NCBI GenBank assembly: GCA_030041005.1 | Contig: JASHOR010000076.1 | Span: forward strand, 56,968 to 120,967 | Direction: 5' to 3' | Length of the DNA: 64,000 nt | DNA from: Xanthobacteraceae bacterium | GTDB lineage: Bacteria > Pseudomonadota > Alphaproteobacteria > Rhizobiales > Xanthobacteraceae | Shown here: piece by piece, positions 49,942 through 59,109 of the stretch | How the letters are laid out: every line of letters starts with the position of its first letter | Numbering within the stretch: position 1 is the first letter of the stretch | Program-made: the position numbers and the translations under genes | The notes under the pieces: generated by a model | Database searches by the model: none | What the model saw: only the letters and a program-made list of their open reading frames with translations | Told to the model about the DNA's origin: nothing

Positions 49942-50811
49942 TCAACCGCTGAGCGCTTTCTTGATCGCCATAAAATCCCGCCATGCGAGGCGCTTTTGCA
50001 ACGGCTGGCGCAACAGATAGGCGGGATGAAGCGTGGCAATGGCGCGGATTTCGCGCCGGCCGGTGTCGAATTTGAACCACCGGCCGCGCGTTCTGGTGAT
50101 GCCTTCCGTGGTGCCAAGCAGCGTGTGTGTCGCCGGCTGACCGAGACAGACAAGGATATCGGGATCGGCAAGCTCGATCTGCCGCCGGATGAAGGGAAGG
50201 CACGTGGCGGTCTCCTGCGGGGTCGGCGTGCGGTTGCCGGGCGGGCGCCACGGCACCACGTTGGCGACGTAGGCCGATGTCCGATCAAGTCCGATTGCCT
50301 GCATCATCCGGTCGAGAAGCTTGCCGGAGCGTCCGACGAAGGGCTTGCCGGTCATGTCCTCCTCGTAACCCGGGGCTTCGCCGACAAACATCACCCGCGC
50401 CTGTGGATTGCCGTCGGCAAAAACGAGTTGCGTCGCCGTGGCGCGCAACGCGCAGCCGTGAAAGGCGTCAAGGAGCGTCCGCAACTCCTCCAAATCCTTG
50501 GCGCTCGCCGCCGCCTCGCGCGCCGCCATGACCGCCACGTCCGGCGGCGGCGGCGCGACAAGCGCCGAGCCTTTCGCTGCCGTGTCGAGCGAGAGCGGCG
50601 GGGAGGAGAATCGATCACCGCGGGTGGTGGACGCTGCGCTTGCGCCCTGCTCGCGACGGCCTGCGGCGGCCCCGCCCGCAAGCTCAGGGGTAGCGGATTC
50701 GGCCATGCGGTCGACCGGTTCCTCGCCGAGCAGCGCATCCGCGCCGGCCTCGACATAGAACGACAGCAGTTCGCGCGCTTCTTTGGATCCGTAACTCATA
50801 AGCGAGACCAT
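49942..50811 (-). CDS. Uracil-DNA glycosylase family 4-type protein
   Basis: A 289-residue protein with an extended N-terminus (1-105, Pro/Ala-rich and low complexity) and a family-4 UDG domain. The uracil-pocket motif GEAPGYEEDMTGKPFVGRSG is near residue 143, and the second active-site motif is LHPAYLLRQP near 261. The family iron-sulphur cluster uses four Cys. Here Cys is seen in HGCALRATA, TCLPFI and LVCLGQPA, but the second Cys of the first pair is Arg, so the cluster may be incomplete or differently bound. It removes uracil from DNA. It is divergent from the ETF-QO gene with 72 bases between starts. Confidence 0.85.
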   Translation of the reverse strand: MVSLMSYGSKEARELLSFYVEAGADALLGEEPVDRMAESATPELAGGAAAGRREQGASAASTTRGDRFSSPPLSLDTAAKGSALVAPPPPDVAVMAAREAAASAKDLEELRTLLDAFHGCALRATATQLVFADGNPQARVMFVGEAPGYEEDMTGKPFVGRSGKLLDRMMQAIGLDRTSAYVANVVPWRPPGNRTPTPQETATCLPFIRRQIELADPDILVCLGQPATHTLLGTTEGITRTRGRWFKFDTGRREIRAIATLHPAYLLRQPLQKRLAWRDFMAIKKALSG

Positions 50812-50883
50812 TTCCCGGCAGTGTCGCTACTCTAGGCGAGAGAAGCAAAGCATGAAACAGTTGGCCCCGATACGGAGCAAGTC

Positions 50884-52536
50884 ATGAACGCGCCCGAACT
50901 GTCGGTCCGCGAGGCGATGGAGTTCGATACGGTGATTGTCGGCGCCGGTCCGGCGGGGCTCGCCGCCGCGATCCGCTTGAAACAGCTCGCGCCGGAAACA
51001 TCGGTGGTTGTCGTGGAGAAGGGGTCCGAGGTCGGCGCCCACATCCTCTCCGGCGCGGTGATCGATCCTGTCGGGCTCGATGCCCTCATTTCCGAATGGC
51101 GCGAAGAGGAATCGTTTGTCAGGACCGCGGTGACCGACGACCGCTTCTCCATCCTGTCGCCGACGCGGGCGTGGCGGTTGCCGAACGCGCTGATGCCGCC
51201 GCTCATGAGCAATCACGGCAACTTCATCGTCTCGCTCGGCGAAATGTGCCGCTATCTCGCGCGCAAGGCGGAAGCGCTCGGAGTTGAGATCTATCCGGGT
51301 TTTGCCGCGGCCGAGGCGTTGTTCGAGAACGACGCCGTTGCCGGGGTCGCCACCGGCGACATGGGCGTCGGCAAGGATGGCCGGCACAAACCCGGTTTTG
51401 CCCGCGGCATGGAGCTGCGCGGCAAATATACGGTATTTGCCGAGGGCGCGCGCGGCAGCCTCAGCAAAGGGCTGATCGCGCGCTACGGACTTGCGCAGCA
51501 CAGCGAGCCGCAGAAATTCGGTCTCGGATTAAAGGAGCTCTGGCATGTCACGCCCGAACGGCACCGCGCCGGGCTCGTGCAGCACACCGTAGGCTGGCCG
51601 CTCGACAATCGTACCGGCGGCGGCTCCTTCATCTATCATTTCGGCGACAATCTGGTCGCGGTCGGATTCGTCGTGCATCTCAATTACGCAAACACCTATC
51701 TGTCGCCGTTCGAGGAGTTTCAGCGTTTCAAGACGCATCCTCTCGTGCGCGACACGTTCGCAGGAGCAAAGCGCATCTGTTATGGCGCGCGCGCCATCAG
51801 CGAAGGCGGCTGGCAATCGGTGCCGCGCGTGGCTTTCCCCGGCGGCGTGCTGGCCGGCTGCGCCGCCGGCTTCTTGAACGTGCCGCGCATCAAGGGCAGC
51901 CATAACGCGATATTGTCGGGCATGCTGGCGGCCGATCATGTCGCGGCCGCCTTGGCCCAGGGACGCAGCAACGACGAACTTGCGGACTACGAAGCGGCGT
52001 GGCGCGGTTCGCCGCTGGGGCGCGACTTGTGGCGGGTGCGCAATATCAAGCCGCTGTGGTCGAAGTTCGGCACCTTCGCCGGGATTGCGCTCGGCGGCCT
52101 CGACATGTGGACCAACACCTTCGGCTTCTCGCTGTTCGGCACGCTCAGGCATGGCAAGCCCGACTTCGCCACGCTCAAGCCGGCCGCGCAGTGCCGCCCG
52201 ATTGCCTATCCCAAGCCCGACGGCCGGCTCACGTTCGATCGACTGTCCTCGGTCTATTTGTCGAATACCAACCACGAAGAGGATCAGCCGGTGCACTTGC
52301 TGGTGCGCGACGGCGCCTTGCAGAAGTCCTCCGAGTACGACCTCTATGGCGGGCCGTCGGCGCGCTATTGCCCCGCCGGTGTCTACGAATGGGTGCAAGA
52401 GGCCGGAGTGCCGCGCTTCGTCATCAACGCGCAGAACTGCGTCCACTGCAAAACCTGCGACATCAAAGATCCCAATCAGAACATAACCTGGGTGCCACCC
52501 GAGGGCGGCGGCGGACCGAATTACCCGAACATGTGA
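50884..52536 (+). CDS. Electron transfer flavoprotein-ubiquinone oxidoreductase
   Basis: ETF-QO (ETFDH), 550 residues, transfers electrons from ETF to ubiquinone during fatty-acid and amino-acid oxidation; a peripheral inner-membrane protein. The FAD motif is IVGAGPAGLAAAIRLKQLAP near 20-40 and EKGSEVGAHILSGAVIDP follows. The 4Fe-4S Cys residues are in ARYCPAGVYEW and NCVHCKTCDIKDP, and the protein ends with the conserved WVPPEGGGGPNYPNM. GGAGC precedes the ATG. Length and motifs are complete. The ETF alpha and beta genes are not in the window. Confidence 0.96.
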   Translation: MNAPELSVREAMEFDTVIVGAGPAGLAAAIRLKQLAPETSVVVVEKGSEVGAHILSGAVIDPVGLDALISEWREEESFVRTAVTDDRFSILSPTRAWRLPNALMPPLMSNHGNFIVSLGEMCRYLARKAEALGVEIYPGFAAAEALFENDAVAGVATGDMGVGKDGRHKPGFARGMELRGKYTVFAEGARGSLSKGLIARYGLAQHSEPQKFGLGLKELWHVTPERHRAGLVQHTVGWPLDNRTGGGSFIYHFGDNLVAVGFVVHLNYANTYLSPFEEFQRFKTHPLVRDTFAGAKRICYGARAISEGGWQSVPRVAFPGGVLAGCAAGFLNVPRIKGSHNAILSGMLAADHVAAALAQGRSNDELADYEAAWRGSPLGRDLWRVRNIKPLWSKFGTFAGIALGGLDMWTNTFGFSLFGTLRHGKPDFATLKPAAQCRPIAYPKPDGRLTFDRLSSVYLSNTNHEEDQPVHLLVRDGALQKSSEYDLYGGPSARYCPAGVYEWVQEAGVPRFVINAQNCVHCKTCDIKDPNQNITWVPPEGGGGPNYPNM

Positions 52537-52797
52537 CCGCGTTGCCGCCTCCCGCGCGCATTTCGCTCAAAGTCGCTAGCGCCTGTTCTCGCGCGGCGGG
52601 CGGGATCATGGTCGCAGCGGCATTTGCCGCGATTTCGCCTCCGTTGGGGCCTAACCGATTGCCGTCAGCGTGGCCGCATTCATTGAGGTCGCCGCATGAG
52701 CGTCCCTTGCGGCGCCCCGGTAAAATGGTCATTCTGCCACGCGCAATGTCGGGCGCGTGATTCTCGGTCCGCCAATCGACCTGCAAATGGAGCTCCC

Positions 52798-54543
52798 GTG
52801 ACTCATTCGCTGCTGTACCGGCATGTCGCCGTCATTGGCGCTGTCGCCGTCCTGAGCCTGTCATCGGCGTTCGCCGCAAGGGCAGCGAACGAACAGGAGA
52901 TCCTGCGCGACAACCCGGCCGGCAACTATCTGGACGCGCAACACGCGACCATGGAGCGCGAATCCGGTATCGCGGCCGGCTATTACCTCAATGTGCTCAA
53001 GACCGATCCGCACAACGCCGACCTGCTCAACCACGCCTTTCTCGCGGTGCTGACCGACGGCAATATCGACCAGGCCAGCAAGCTCGCCCAGCGAGTGCTC
53101 GCAGTCGATCACGACGACCATGTCGCGCGTCTGGTGCTCGGCGTGCGCGCTCTCAAGGAGCGGCATTACTCGCTCGCTCGCCAGGATTTTTCCCAATCGG
53201 TGAACGGTCCGGTCACCGATTTGACCGCGGCGCTGCTGACAGCGTGGGCGCGCTACGGCTCCGGCGATCCGAAGGCGGCGGTCGATGACATGGACCGGCT
53301 GGCCGGTCCGGACTGGTACGGCGTGTTCAGAGATTTGCATGCCGGACTCATCCTCGATCTCGGCAACCTCAAGAAGGACGCCGGCAAGCGCTACGAGAGC
53401 GCTTACAAGGCCGATCCGAGCGCGCTTCGCACGGTGCAGGCCTATGGCCGGTATTTGTCGCGCACCGCGGGCAAGGACGCCGCCCTGAAGGTCTATCAGG
53501 ATTTCGACAAAGTGCTTCCCGACCATCCGCTGGTCAAAAAAGAGATGGCGCAAATCTCGAACGGGCAGAAGCTTCCGCCGCTGGTTGGCTCCGCTCAGGC
53601 CGGTGCCGCCGAGGCGCTTTACGGCATTGGCGCCTCGATCGGACGCCGCGGCGGCGAAGATTTGGCGCTCATCTACCTGCAGCTTGCGCTCTACCTGCGA
53701 CCCTCGAACACGATGGCGATGCTTTCGCTCGCCGATCTCTACGAGTCGCTGCAAAAGCCGGACTTGGCCGTCAAGGTCTATGACCGGATTCCGCCGTCAT
53801 CGCCGCTGTACCGCAGCGCGCTGGTTCAGTCTGCAATCGACCTCGATGCTCTCAAGCAGACCGATGCGGCGAAGAAGCGGCTCAATCAAGTCATCGCCCA
53901 GGATGCAAAAGATACCGAAGCGCTGATGGCGCTCGGCAATATCGAGCGCGAGCGCAAGGATTTCGCCTCGTGTGCCGATACCTACGGCAAGGCGATCGAC
54001 ACCGTTGCCGTGCCGGACAAATCGAACTGGGTGATGTTCTACTTCCGCGGCATCTGTTACGAGCGATCCAATCAATGGCCGAAAGCCGAAGCCGACATGA
54101 AGAAAGCGCTTCAGCTCTTTCCCGATCAGCCGCTCGTGCTCAACTATCTCGGCTACTCGTGGGTCGATAAGAACGTGCATCTCCAGGAAGGCATGGACAT
54201 GATCCGTCGCGCCGTCGAGCAGCGGCCCGACGACGGGTACATCGTCGACTCGCTGGGGTGGGCCTACTACCGCACCGGAAACTACGAAGAGGCGGTGACG
54301 AATCTGGAGCGCGCGGTGACGCTCAAGCCCGACGATCCGACCGTCAACGATCACCTCGGAGACGCCTACTGGCGCGTCGGCCGTACGCTTGAGGCTCATT
54401 TCCAGTGGTCGCAGGCCAAGGACTTCAAGCCGGATCCGGACGAACTCGCCACGATCGAGAAGAAGCTCAAGTCCGGGCTGCCGCCCGATACGTCTTCCTC
54501 GGCGGACGCGATCAAGAGCAAGAAGACCGGCAACGGCGGGTGA
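52798..54543 (+). CDS. Exported tetratricopeptide-repeat protein
   Basis: A 581-residue TPR protein. The GTG at 52798 has TGGAG before it and opens a signal peptide (LLYRHVAVIGAVAVLSLSSA, cleavage near ARAAN). Roughly 12-14 TPR-like helix pairs fill residues 55-555; the clearest near the C-terminus are LVLNYLGYSWVDKNVHLQEG, IVDSLGWAYYRTGNYEEAV and VNDHLGDAYWRVGR. The same arrangement, a large TPR protein just before ispE, is common in Hyphomicrobiales. It is probably a periplasmic or outer-membrane-linked scaffold of unknown partner. The ispE start follows after three bases, so they are cotranscribed. Confidence 0.88.
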   Translation: MTHSLLYRHVAVIGAVAVLSLSSAFAARAANEQEILRDNPAGNYLDAQHATMERESGIAAGYYLNVLKTDPHNADLLNHAFLAVLTDGNIDQASKLAQRVLAVDHDDHVARLVLGVRALKERHYSLARQDFSQSVNGPVTDLTAALLTAWARYGSGDPKAAVDDMDRLAGPDWYGVFRDLHAGLILDLGNLKKDAGKRYESAYKADPSALRTVQAYGRYLSRTAGKDAALKVYQDFDKVLPDHPLVKKEMAQISNGQKLPPLVGSAQAGAAEALYGIGASIGRRGGEDLALIYLQLALYLRPSNTMAMLSLADLYESLQKPDLAVKVYDRIPPSSPLYRSALVQSAIDLDALKQTDAAKKRLNQVIAQDAKDTEALMALGNIERERKDFASCADTYGKAIDTVAVPDKSNWVMFYFRGICYERSNQWPKAEADMKKALQLFPDQPLVLNYLGYSWVDKNVHLQEGMDMIRRAVEQRPDDGYIVDSLGWAYYRTGNYEEAVTNLERAVTLKPDDPTVNDHLGDAYWRVGRTLEAHFQWSQAKDFKPDPDELATIEKKLKSGLPPDTSSSADAIKSKKTGNGG

Positions 54544-54546
54544 CGG

Positions 54547-55449
54547 GTGCACTCGACGGACGCGTTGGTCGAAAGCGCGCCGGCCAAGGTCAACCTCACG
54601 CTGCGGGTACTTGGCCGTCGCAGCGACGGCTACCACGAGCTTGAAAGCCTGGTCGCATTCGCCGATGTTGCAGACACGGTGAGCCTTGCGCCCGGCGACG
54701 AGTTGGCGCTCACGGTCGTCGGCCCGAACGCCGCCTTGGCCGGGGCCGATGCCGACAATCTCGTGCTCAAGGCGGCGCACGCGCTCGCCTCGCGCATGAC
54801 CGGACTTCGCCTCGGCGCTTTCCGGCTCGACAAGAATCTGCCGGTTGCGGCCGGACTCGGCGGCGGCTCGGCCGATGCGGCAGCGGCGTTGCGGCTGCTT
54901 GCGCGCGCAAATGGAATGGCGCGCGACGATGTGCGGCTCTACGAGGCCGCGCGGGCAACCGGCGCCGATGTGGCCGTCTGCCTCGATCCGCGTCCGCGCG
55001 TCATGCGCGGCATCGGCGAAGTTCTTTCCGAGCCGTTCGAATTGCCGCCGCTGCCGGCGGTTTTGGCCAATGCGAGGGTGGCACTTGAGACGAAAGCCGT
55101 GTTCGCCGGATGGCAACCGGCCGCGGCGCCTTGGGTGCCGTTTGCGGCGTCCGCCGCTGCGATGTCCGGCAATCGCGACCAGTTTTTGCAGTCCCTCGCA
55201 GCGCAAGCGAACGACCTCGAAAACGCGGCAATCTCGCTCGCGCCAGTGGTTGCCGAGTTGCTGCTGGTGCTGCGGGCGCTGCCGGGCTGCCGGCTGGCCC
55301 GCATGTCCGGTTCCGGCTCCACATGTTTTGCGCTGTTTTCTTCGGCAGCGGAAGCGATCGTCGCCGCCAGAACGCTCCAGGGCGAGCGGCCGCAATGGTG
55401 GGTACGCGCCACCGCGCTCGGCGCCGGTCACCAATTTGAAGCGGGATGA
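54547..55449 (+). CDS. ispE: 4-diphosphocytidyl-2-C-methyl-D-erythritol kinase
   Basis: IspE, 300 residues, a GHMP kinase that phosphorylates CDP-methylerythritol in the MEP isoprenoid pathway. It begins at a GTG three bases after the TPR gene. The conserved APAKVNLTLRVLGRRSDGYH start, the ATP loop PVAAGLGGGSADAAAALRLL near 98-117 and the C-terminal RMSGSGSTCFALF are all present. A polyprenyl diphosphate synthase gene faces it, so two isoprenoid genes are adjacent. Confidence 0.96.
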   Translation: MHSTDALVESAPAKVNLTLRVLGRRSDGYHELESLVAFADVADTVSLAPGDELALTVVGPNAALAGADADNLVLKAAHALASRMTGLRLGAFRLDKNLPVAAGLGGGSADAAAALRLLARANGMARDDVRLYEAARATGADVAVCLDPRPRVMRGIGEVLSEPFELPPLPAVLANARVALETKAVFAGWQPAAAPWVPFAASAAAMSGNRDQFLQSLAAQANDLENAAISLAPVVAELLLVLRALPGCRLARMSGSGSTCFALFSSAAEAIVAARTLQGERPQWWVRATALGAGHQFEAG

Positions 55450-55486
55450 GTCTGGATCGAATCGACGCTTCCGGGCATTCCGCTCA

Positions 55487-55507
55487 CCTCTCCTCAGCGG
55501 CGAGAGG
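55487..55507. repeat. CCTCTCCC-type hairpin between ispE and ispB
   Basis: CCTCTCCTC-AGC-GGCGAGAGG, preceded by CTCA, lies between the convergent ispE and polyprenyl synthase genes. Its CTCACC-x-CTCCTC-x-GCG form matches the copy inside mutY at 38508 best. Confidence 0.65.
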
Positions 55508-55609
55508 CAAGACATCCGCTCGTGACTTCAACTGAGAATCATCGCGCTCTGAATCGAGCCAGAGCATGATCCGATCGTACGGCGATTTGCGTCGTCATCG
55601 GAAGCGGCT

Positions 55610-56635
55610 CTAATGCGTACGCGCGATACAGAAATCGACCGTCTCGATCAACGCGGTCTTCATCGGCGAGTCGGGAAATAAGGCAAGCGCATCGCGGGCG
55701 ATGGCGCCGTAGTGCTGGGCGCGCCTGAGCGTGTCTTCGAGCGCGCGATGCTTGGTCATCAGCCCAATAGCGTGCTCGAGGTCGTCGTCGCCGGACGCGC
55801 CGTCTTCCAGCGCGCGCCGCCAGAATTCGCGCTCGGCTTCGCTGCCGCGGCGAAATGCGAGTACGACCGGCAGCGTGATCTTGCCTTCGCGGAAATCGTC
55901 GCCGATGTTCTTGCCGAGCTTCTGCGCGGTTCCGCCGTAGTCTAGAACGTCGTCGACGAGCTGAAACGTTATTCCAAGATTCATGCCGAACGAGCGGCAG
56001 GCCGCCTGTTCAGCCTTTTCCCGCCCGGAGAGGGCCGGCCCGACTTCACATGCGGCGGCGAACAGTTCCGCGGTCTTGGCGCGAATAACGGCAAGGTACT
56101 CGTCCTCGGTGGTCGCGGTGTTCTTGGCGGCGGCGAGCTGCATGACTTCGCCCTCGGCAATGACGGCCGCGGCCGAAGAGAGGATTTCCAGGGCTTTGAG
56201 GCTGCCGACCTCGACCATCATCTTGAACGCCTGGCCGAGCAGGAAGTCCCCCACCAGCACGCTTGCTTCGTTACCCCACAGCATGCGTGCGGCGAGCCGG
56301 CCGCGGCGCAGTTCGCTTTCGTCCACGACGTCGTCGTGCAACAACGTCGCCGTGTGCATGAATTCCACCGCCGCCGCCAGTTTGACATGGCCTTCACCCC
56401 CATAGCCGCTGAGGCGCGCCAGAGCCAGAGTGAGCATCGGCCGCAGCCGTTTGCCGCCGGAATTGATCAGGTGCTTGGCGACCTCGGGGATCATGGTCAC
56501 CTCGGAACCGGTGCGCGCCAGAATTGCGGCGTTGACGCGGTCCATGTCGGCGGCGACCAGATCGACCAGTGGTTCGATCGAAGACTCAGGCGGATTTTCA
56601 AACGGAAGAATGACGGCCACTGCGGCTTTCTCCAC
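55610..56635 (-). CDS. ispB: Polyprenyl diphosphate synthase (octaprenyl/decaprenyl type)
   Basis: A 341-residue trans-polyprenyl diphosphate synthase that makes the side chain of ubiquinone. It starts at a GTG. The first Asp-rich motif is LLHDDVVDES near 113-122 and the second QLVDDVLDYGGTA near 236. GGKRLRPML and GEVMQLAAAKN are further landmarks. The residues five positions before the first motif are small (Met-His-Thr-Ala-Thr), consistent with a long product, but chain length cannot be fixed. The family name ispB/ddsA is used according to product. Confidence 0.93.
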   Translation of the reverse strand: MEKAAVAVILPFENPPESSIEPLVDLVAADMDRVNAAILARTGSEVTMIPEVAKHLINSGGKRLRPMLTLALARLSGYGGEGHVKLAAAVEFMHTATLLHDDVVDESELRRGRLAARMLWGNEASVLVGDFLLGQAFKMMVEVGSLKALEILSSAAAVIAEGEVMQLAAAKNTATTEDEYLAVIRAKTAELFAAACEVGPALSGREKAEQAACRSFGMNLGITFQLVDDVLDYGGTAQKLGKNIGDDFREGKITLPVVLAFRRGSEAEREFWRRALEDGASGDDDLEHAIGLMTKHRALEDTLRRAQHYGAIARDALALFPDSPMKTALIETVDFCIARTH

Positions 56636-56767
56636 AAGAAAAGGCGAAAATAGAAACGCTCTGGTGACCCGGCAAGTATTACTGTCGTGTTCGCGACCGA
56701 GGCAGAGCCGCCCGTCGCCGACAGCGACCTGCCGATGATGCCATGGACGTGGCGGCGGAGAAAAGCA

Positions 56768-57745
56768 ATGTCAAGCAACCAACGTCCCGCCGAGAGCCCG
56801 GCTGCGAGCCAGTGCGACGTGGCGGTGCTGGTGCCCTGCTACAACGAGGAGCGGGCAATCGCCAGGGTGGTTGCCGATTTTCGTGCGGCGCTGCCCGCGG
56901 CCACCATCTACGTCTACGACAATAATTCAAGCGACAACACGGTTGCAGCCGCCGCGGCCGCCGGGGCCGTGGTCCGGCGCGAGACGCACCAGGGCAAAGG
57001 GCACGTCGTGCGGCGCATGTTCAACGACATCGAAGCCGACATCTACGTTCTGGTCGACGGCGACGCCACCTACGATGCGCCGAGCGCGCCGAAAATGATC
57101 GCCAAGCTTTTGGCCGATCGGCTCGACATGGTGGTGGCGGCGCGCGTCGACCGCGACGTGAAAGCCTATCGGCGCGGGCATCGCGCCGGCAACCTGCTGC
57201 TGACCGGCTTCGTCGCCCATATCTTCGGCCGCGCCTTCACCGACATCCTCTCCGGCTATCGGGTGTTCTCGCGCCGCTTCGTAAAATCGTTCCCCATTCT
57301 TTCCGGCGGTTTCGAGATCGAGACGGAATTGACCGTGCATGCGCTCGAGCTTGAACTGCCGGTGGACGAAATCGCCACGCCGTACTATTCGCGGCCCCGC
57401 GGTTCGGCGTCGAAGCTTTCGACCTGGCGGGACGGATTTCGGATTCTGCGCACGGTGCTCAAGCTGTACCGTGCCGAGCGGCCGCTGGCGCTGTTCGGTG
57501 CGCTCGGCATCGCGCTGGCGCTGATGTCGATCGGGCTCGCCATCCCGATCTTCATCACCTACCTGAAGCTCGGAGTGGTGCCGCGCCTGCCGACGGCGGT
57601 GCTGTCCACGGGCTTGATGCTGCTTGCTTTCCTCTCTATTGCCTGTGGACTTATTCTCGATACGGTCACGCGCGGCCGCAGGGAGGCTAAATTGATCGCC
57701 TACTTGACCTTGCGCGCACCGGGCGAGGAACGGCGCCGGAGCTGA
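56768..57745 (+). CDS. Family 2 glycosyltransferase with C-terminal membrane helices
   Basis: A 325-residue GT-A glycosyltransferase. The nucleotide-sugar motifs are VLVPCYNEERAIARVV near 20-35, YVYDNNSSDNTV, and the DxD metal site VLVDGDATYDAP near 97. The acceptor region LSGYRVFSRRFVKSFPILSG follows. Two C-terminal transmembrane helices (about 240-262 and 280-302) match dolichol/polyprenyl-phosphate sugar synthases. It most likely makes a polyprenyl-phosphate sugar used by GT39-type enzymes such as the one at 48371. The ATG at 56768 is preferred; the frame opens at 56687. DUF2007 and methyltransferase genes follow in one operon. Confidence 0.87.
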   Translation: MSSNQRPAESPAASQCDVAVLVPCYNEERAIARVVADFRAALPAATIYVYDNNSSDNTVAAAAAAGAVVRRETHQGKGHVVRRMFNDIEADIYVLVDGDATYDAPSAPKMIAKLLADRLDMVVAARVDRDVKAYRRGHRAGNLLLTGFVAHIFGRAFTDILSGYRVFSRRFVKSFPILSGGFEIETELTVHALELELPVDEIATPYYSRPRGSASKLSTWRDGFRILRTVLKLYRAERPLALFGALGIALALMSIGLAIPIFITYLKLGVVPRLPTAVLSTGLMLLAFLSIACGLILDTVTRGRREAKLIAYLTLRAPGEERRRS

Positions 57746-57748
57746 AAT

Positions 57749-57979
57749 TTGCGCGAGCTCGTCCGCACCAACAATGCAGTGGTGATCTCGGCCATCGAGG
57801 CGCTGCTCAAAGGCGCGCATATTCCTCATCTGATCGTCGATCAGAACATCAGTGTGCTTGAGGGCTCGATCGGCATTTTCCCGCGACGCATTCTGGTTGA
57901 GGAGGATGATCTGCAGGCGGCGCGGCGGCTCTTGGTGGACGCCGGATTGGGCGGCGAGCTTCGATCGGACACGGCGTGA
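57749..57979 (+). CDS. DUF2007 domain protein
   Basis: A 76-residue protein from a TTG at 57749, with GGAG in the end of the previous gene three bases after its stop. The DUF2007 pattern is clear: RELVRTNNAVVISAIEALLK, AHIPHLIVDQ, and RRILVEEDDLQAARRLL. This small ferredoxin-like domain is described as a putative signal-transducing or regulatory unit. It overlaps the start of the following methyltransferase by four bases (GTGA), so translation is coupled. Confidence 0.85.
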   Translation: MRELVRTNNAVVISAIEALLKGAHIPHLIVDQNISVLEGSIGIFPRRILVEEDDLQAARRLLVDAGLGGELRSDTA

Positions 57980-58872
57980 AACGGCTGCGGCGAGCGGGCC
58001 GAGATTCGCTCGGCGGGCAGCCGGCTCCGGTTGAACAGGGCGCCGGCGATCGAGGTGGATCGGCGAAAACCGCAACGATCGCGCGCCGCGCGCCGCTCGA
58101 AACCAGCGAGGATGCCGTGCTTGCCGGCCGGCTCGTCCTGCGCCAGCCGTTGCGCGGCCATCGCGTCGGTCACGACGCCATCCTGCTGGCGGCGGCGACC
58201 GCGGCGTCCGCCGGCCAGCATGCGGCTGATCTCGGCGCCGGCGTCGGTGTGGCCGGGCTGGCGCTGGCCCGGCGTGTCGATGGACTGAGCGTCACACTTG
58301 TCGAAGTCGATCCGCAATTGGCGGCGCTAGGGCGGGGCAATGCCGAACGCAACGGTCTTGACGGCCGGGTGCGTTCGGTCTGCCTCGATATTGGCGCGCC
58401 CGTTGCCGCCTTTGCCGCCGCCGGGCTCGCGGCGCAGACGATGCATTGCGTGTTGATGAACCCGCCATTCAATCCTCCGCAAAATCCCTCGCCCGAGCCG
58501 CGGCGGCGCGCGGCGCGCGCATCTGCCCGGGGTACGCTTGGCCAATGGGTGGGAACGGCGTCGCGGCTGCTGCGGCCCGCCGGCGTGCTCACGCTGATTT
58601 GGCGCGCGGATGGCCTCGACGAAGTGCTGGCCGAATTGGCGCGCGATTTTGGCGCAATTTCGATCCTGCCGATCTACGGCAAACCGGGCGCGCCGGCGAT
58701 CCGCATACTGGCGCGCGCGGTCAAGGCAAGTCGCGCCCCACTGACTCTGCTGCCCGGCCTGTTGCTGGCCGATGCCCAAGGCGCTCCGACCGACCAGGCC
58801 GAAGCGGTGCTGCGCGGTGGTGCCGCGTTGCCGCTTGGCGGCAGCGGCACGCGGGCGCGGCCTCGCCGCTAG
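57976..58872 (+). CDS. tRNA1(Val) N6-adenine methyltransferase-like protein (TrmN6/YfiC)
   Basis: A 298-residue class I SAM-dependent methyltransferase. It starts at a GTG overlapping the DUF2007 stop. The first 35 residues are basic and variable. Motif I is ADLGAGVGVAGLALARR near 87, the acidic strand ends in LVEVDPQLA, and the catalytic NPPFN is near 160. NPPF with this architecture identifies N6-adenine methyltransferases of the TrmN6 (YfiC) group, which modify A37 of tRNA1-Val. The acceptor in this organism is not proven. Confidence 0.83.
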   Translation: MKRLRRAGRDSLGGQPAPVEQGAGDRGGSAKTATIARRAPLETSEDAVLAGRLVLRQPLRGHRVGHDAILLAAATAASAGQHAADLGAGVGVAGLALARRVDGLSVTLVEVDPQLAALGRGNAERNGLDGRVRSVCLDIGAPVAAFAAAGLAAQTMHCVLMNPPFNPPQNPSPEPRRRAARASARGTLGQWVGTASRLLRPAGVLTLIWRADGLDEVLAELARDFGAISILPIYGKPGAPAIRILARAVKASRAPLTLLPGLLLADAQGAPTDQAEAVLRGGAALPLGGSGTRARPRR

Positions 58873-58995
58873 CTAATCGTCAATGGCGGGGGGATTTCGC
58901 CGAGCCGCAGTGCGCGGCTCGGGCTTGCCGCGCAGCGGAGCGTAGGAGAACCATACAAAGACACTCATAAGCAGCAGAAGAATGTAAAGCTTCAT
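58873..58995 (-). CDS. Small single-pass membrane peptide (40 residues)
   Basis: A minus-strand frame of 40 codons from the ATG at 58995. The product is a hydrophobic segment MKLYILLLLMSVFVWFSYAP followed by a basic and proline-rich tail ending NPPAIDD. The clean membrane-then-charged pattern suggests a real small membrane protein; the ribosome site (GGCAGAG) is weak. It is convergent with the methyltransferase and divergent from the S49 peptidase. No family is recognised. Confidence 0.45.
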   Translation of the reverse strand: MKLYILLLLMSVFVWFSYAPLRGKPEPRTAARRNPPAIDD

Positions 58996-59109
58996 TGGTT
59001 CTCTGCCTGTCGATGGTCCTGTTCTTCAAGCAAATCGCGGTTGGAAGCGTTCCGACTTTAAGAAATTAGTGACTTGAGCCCGCCCGCGGCAGCCCTTATG
59101 TGCTCAGCC

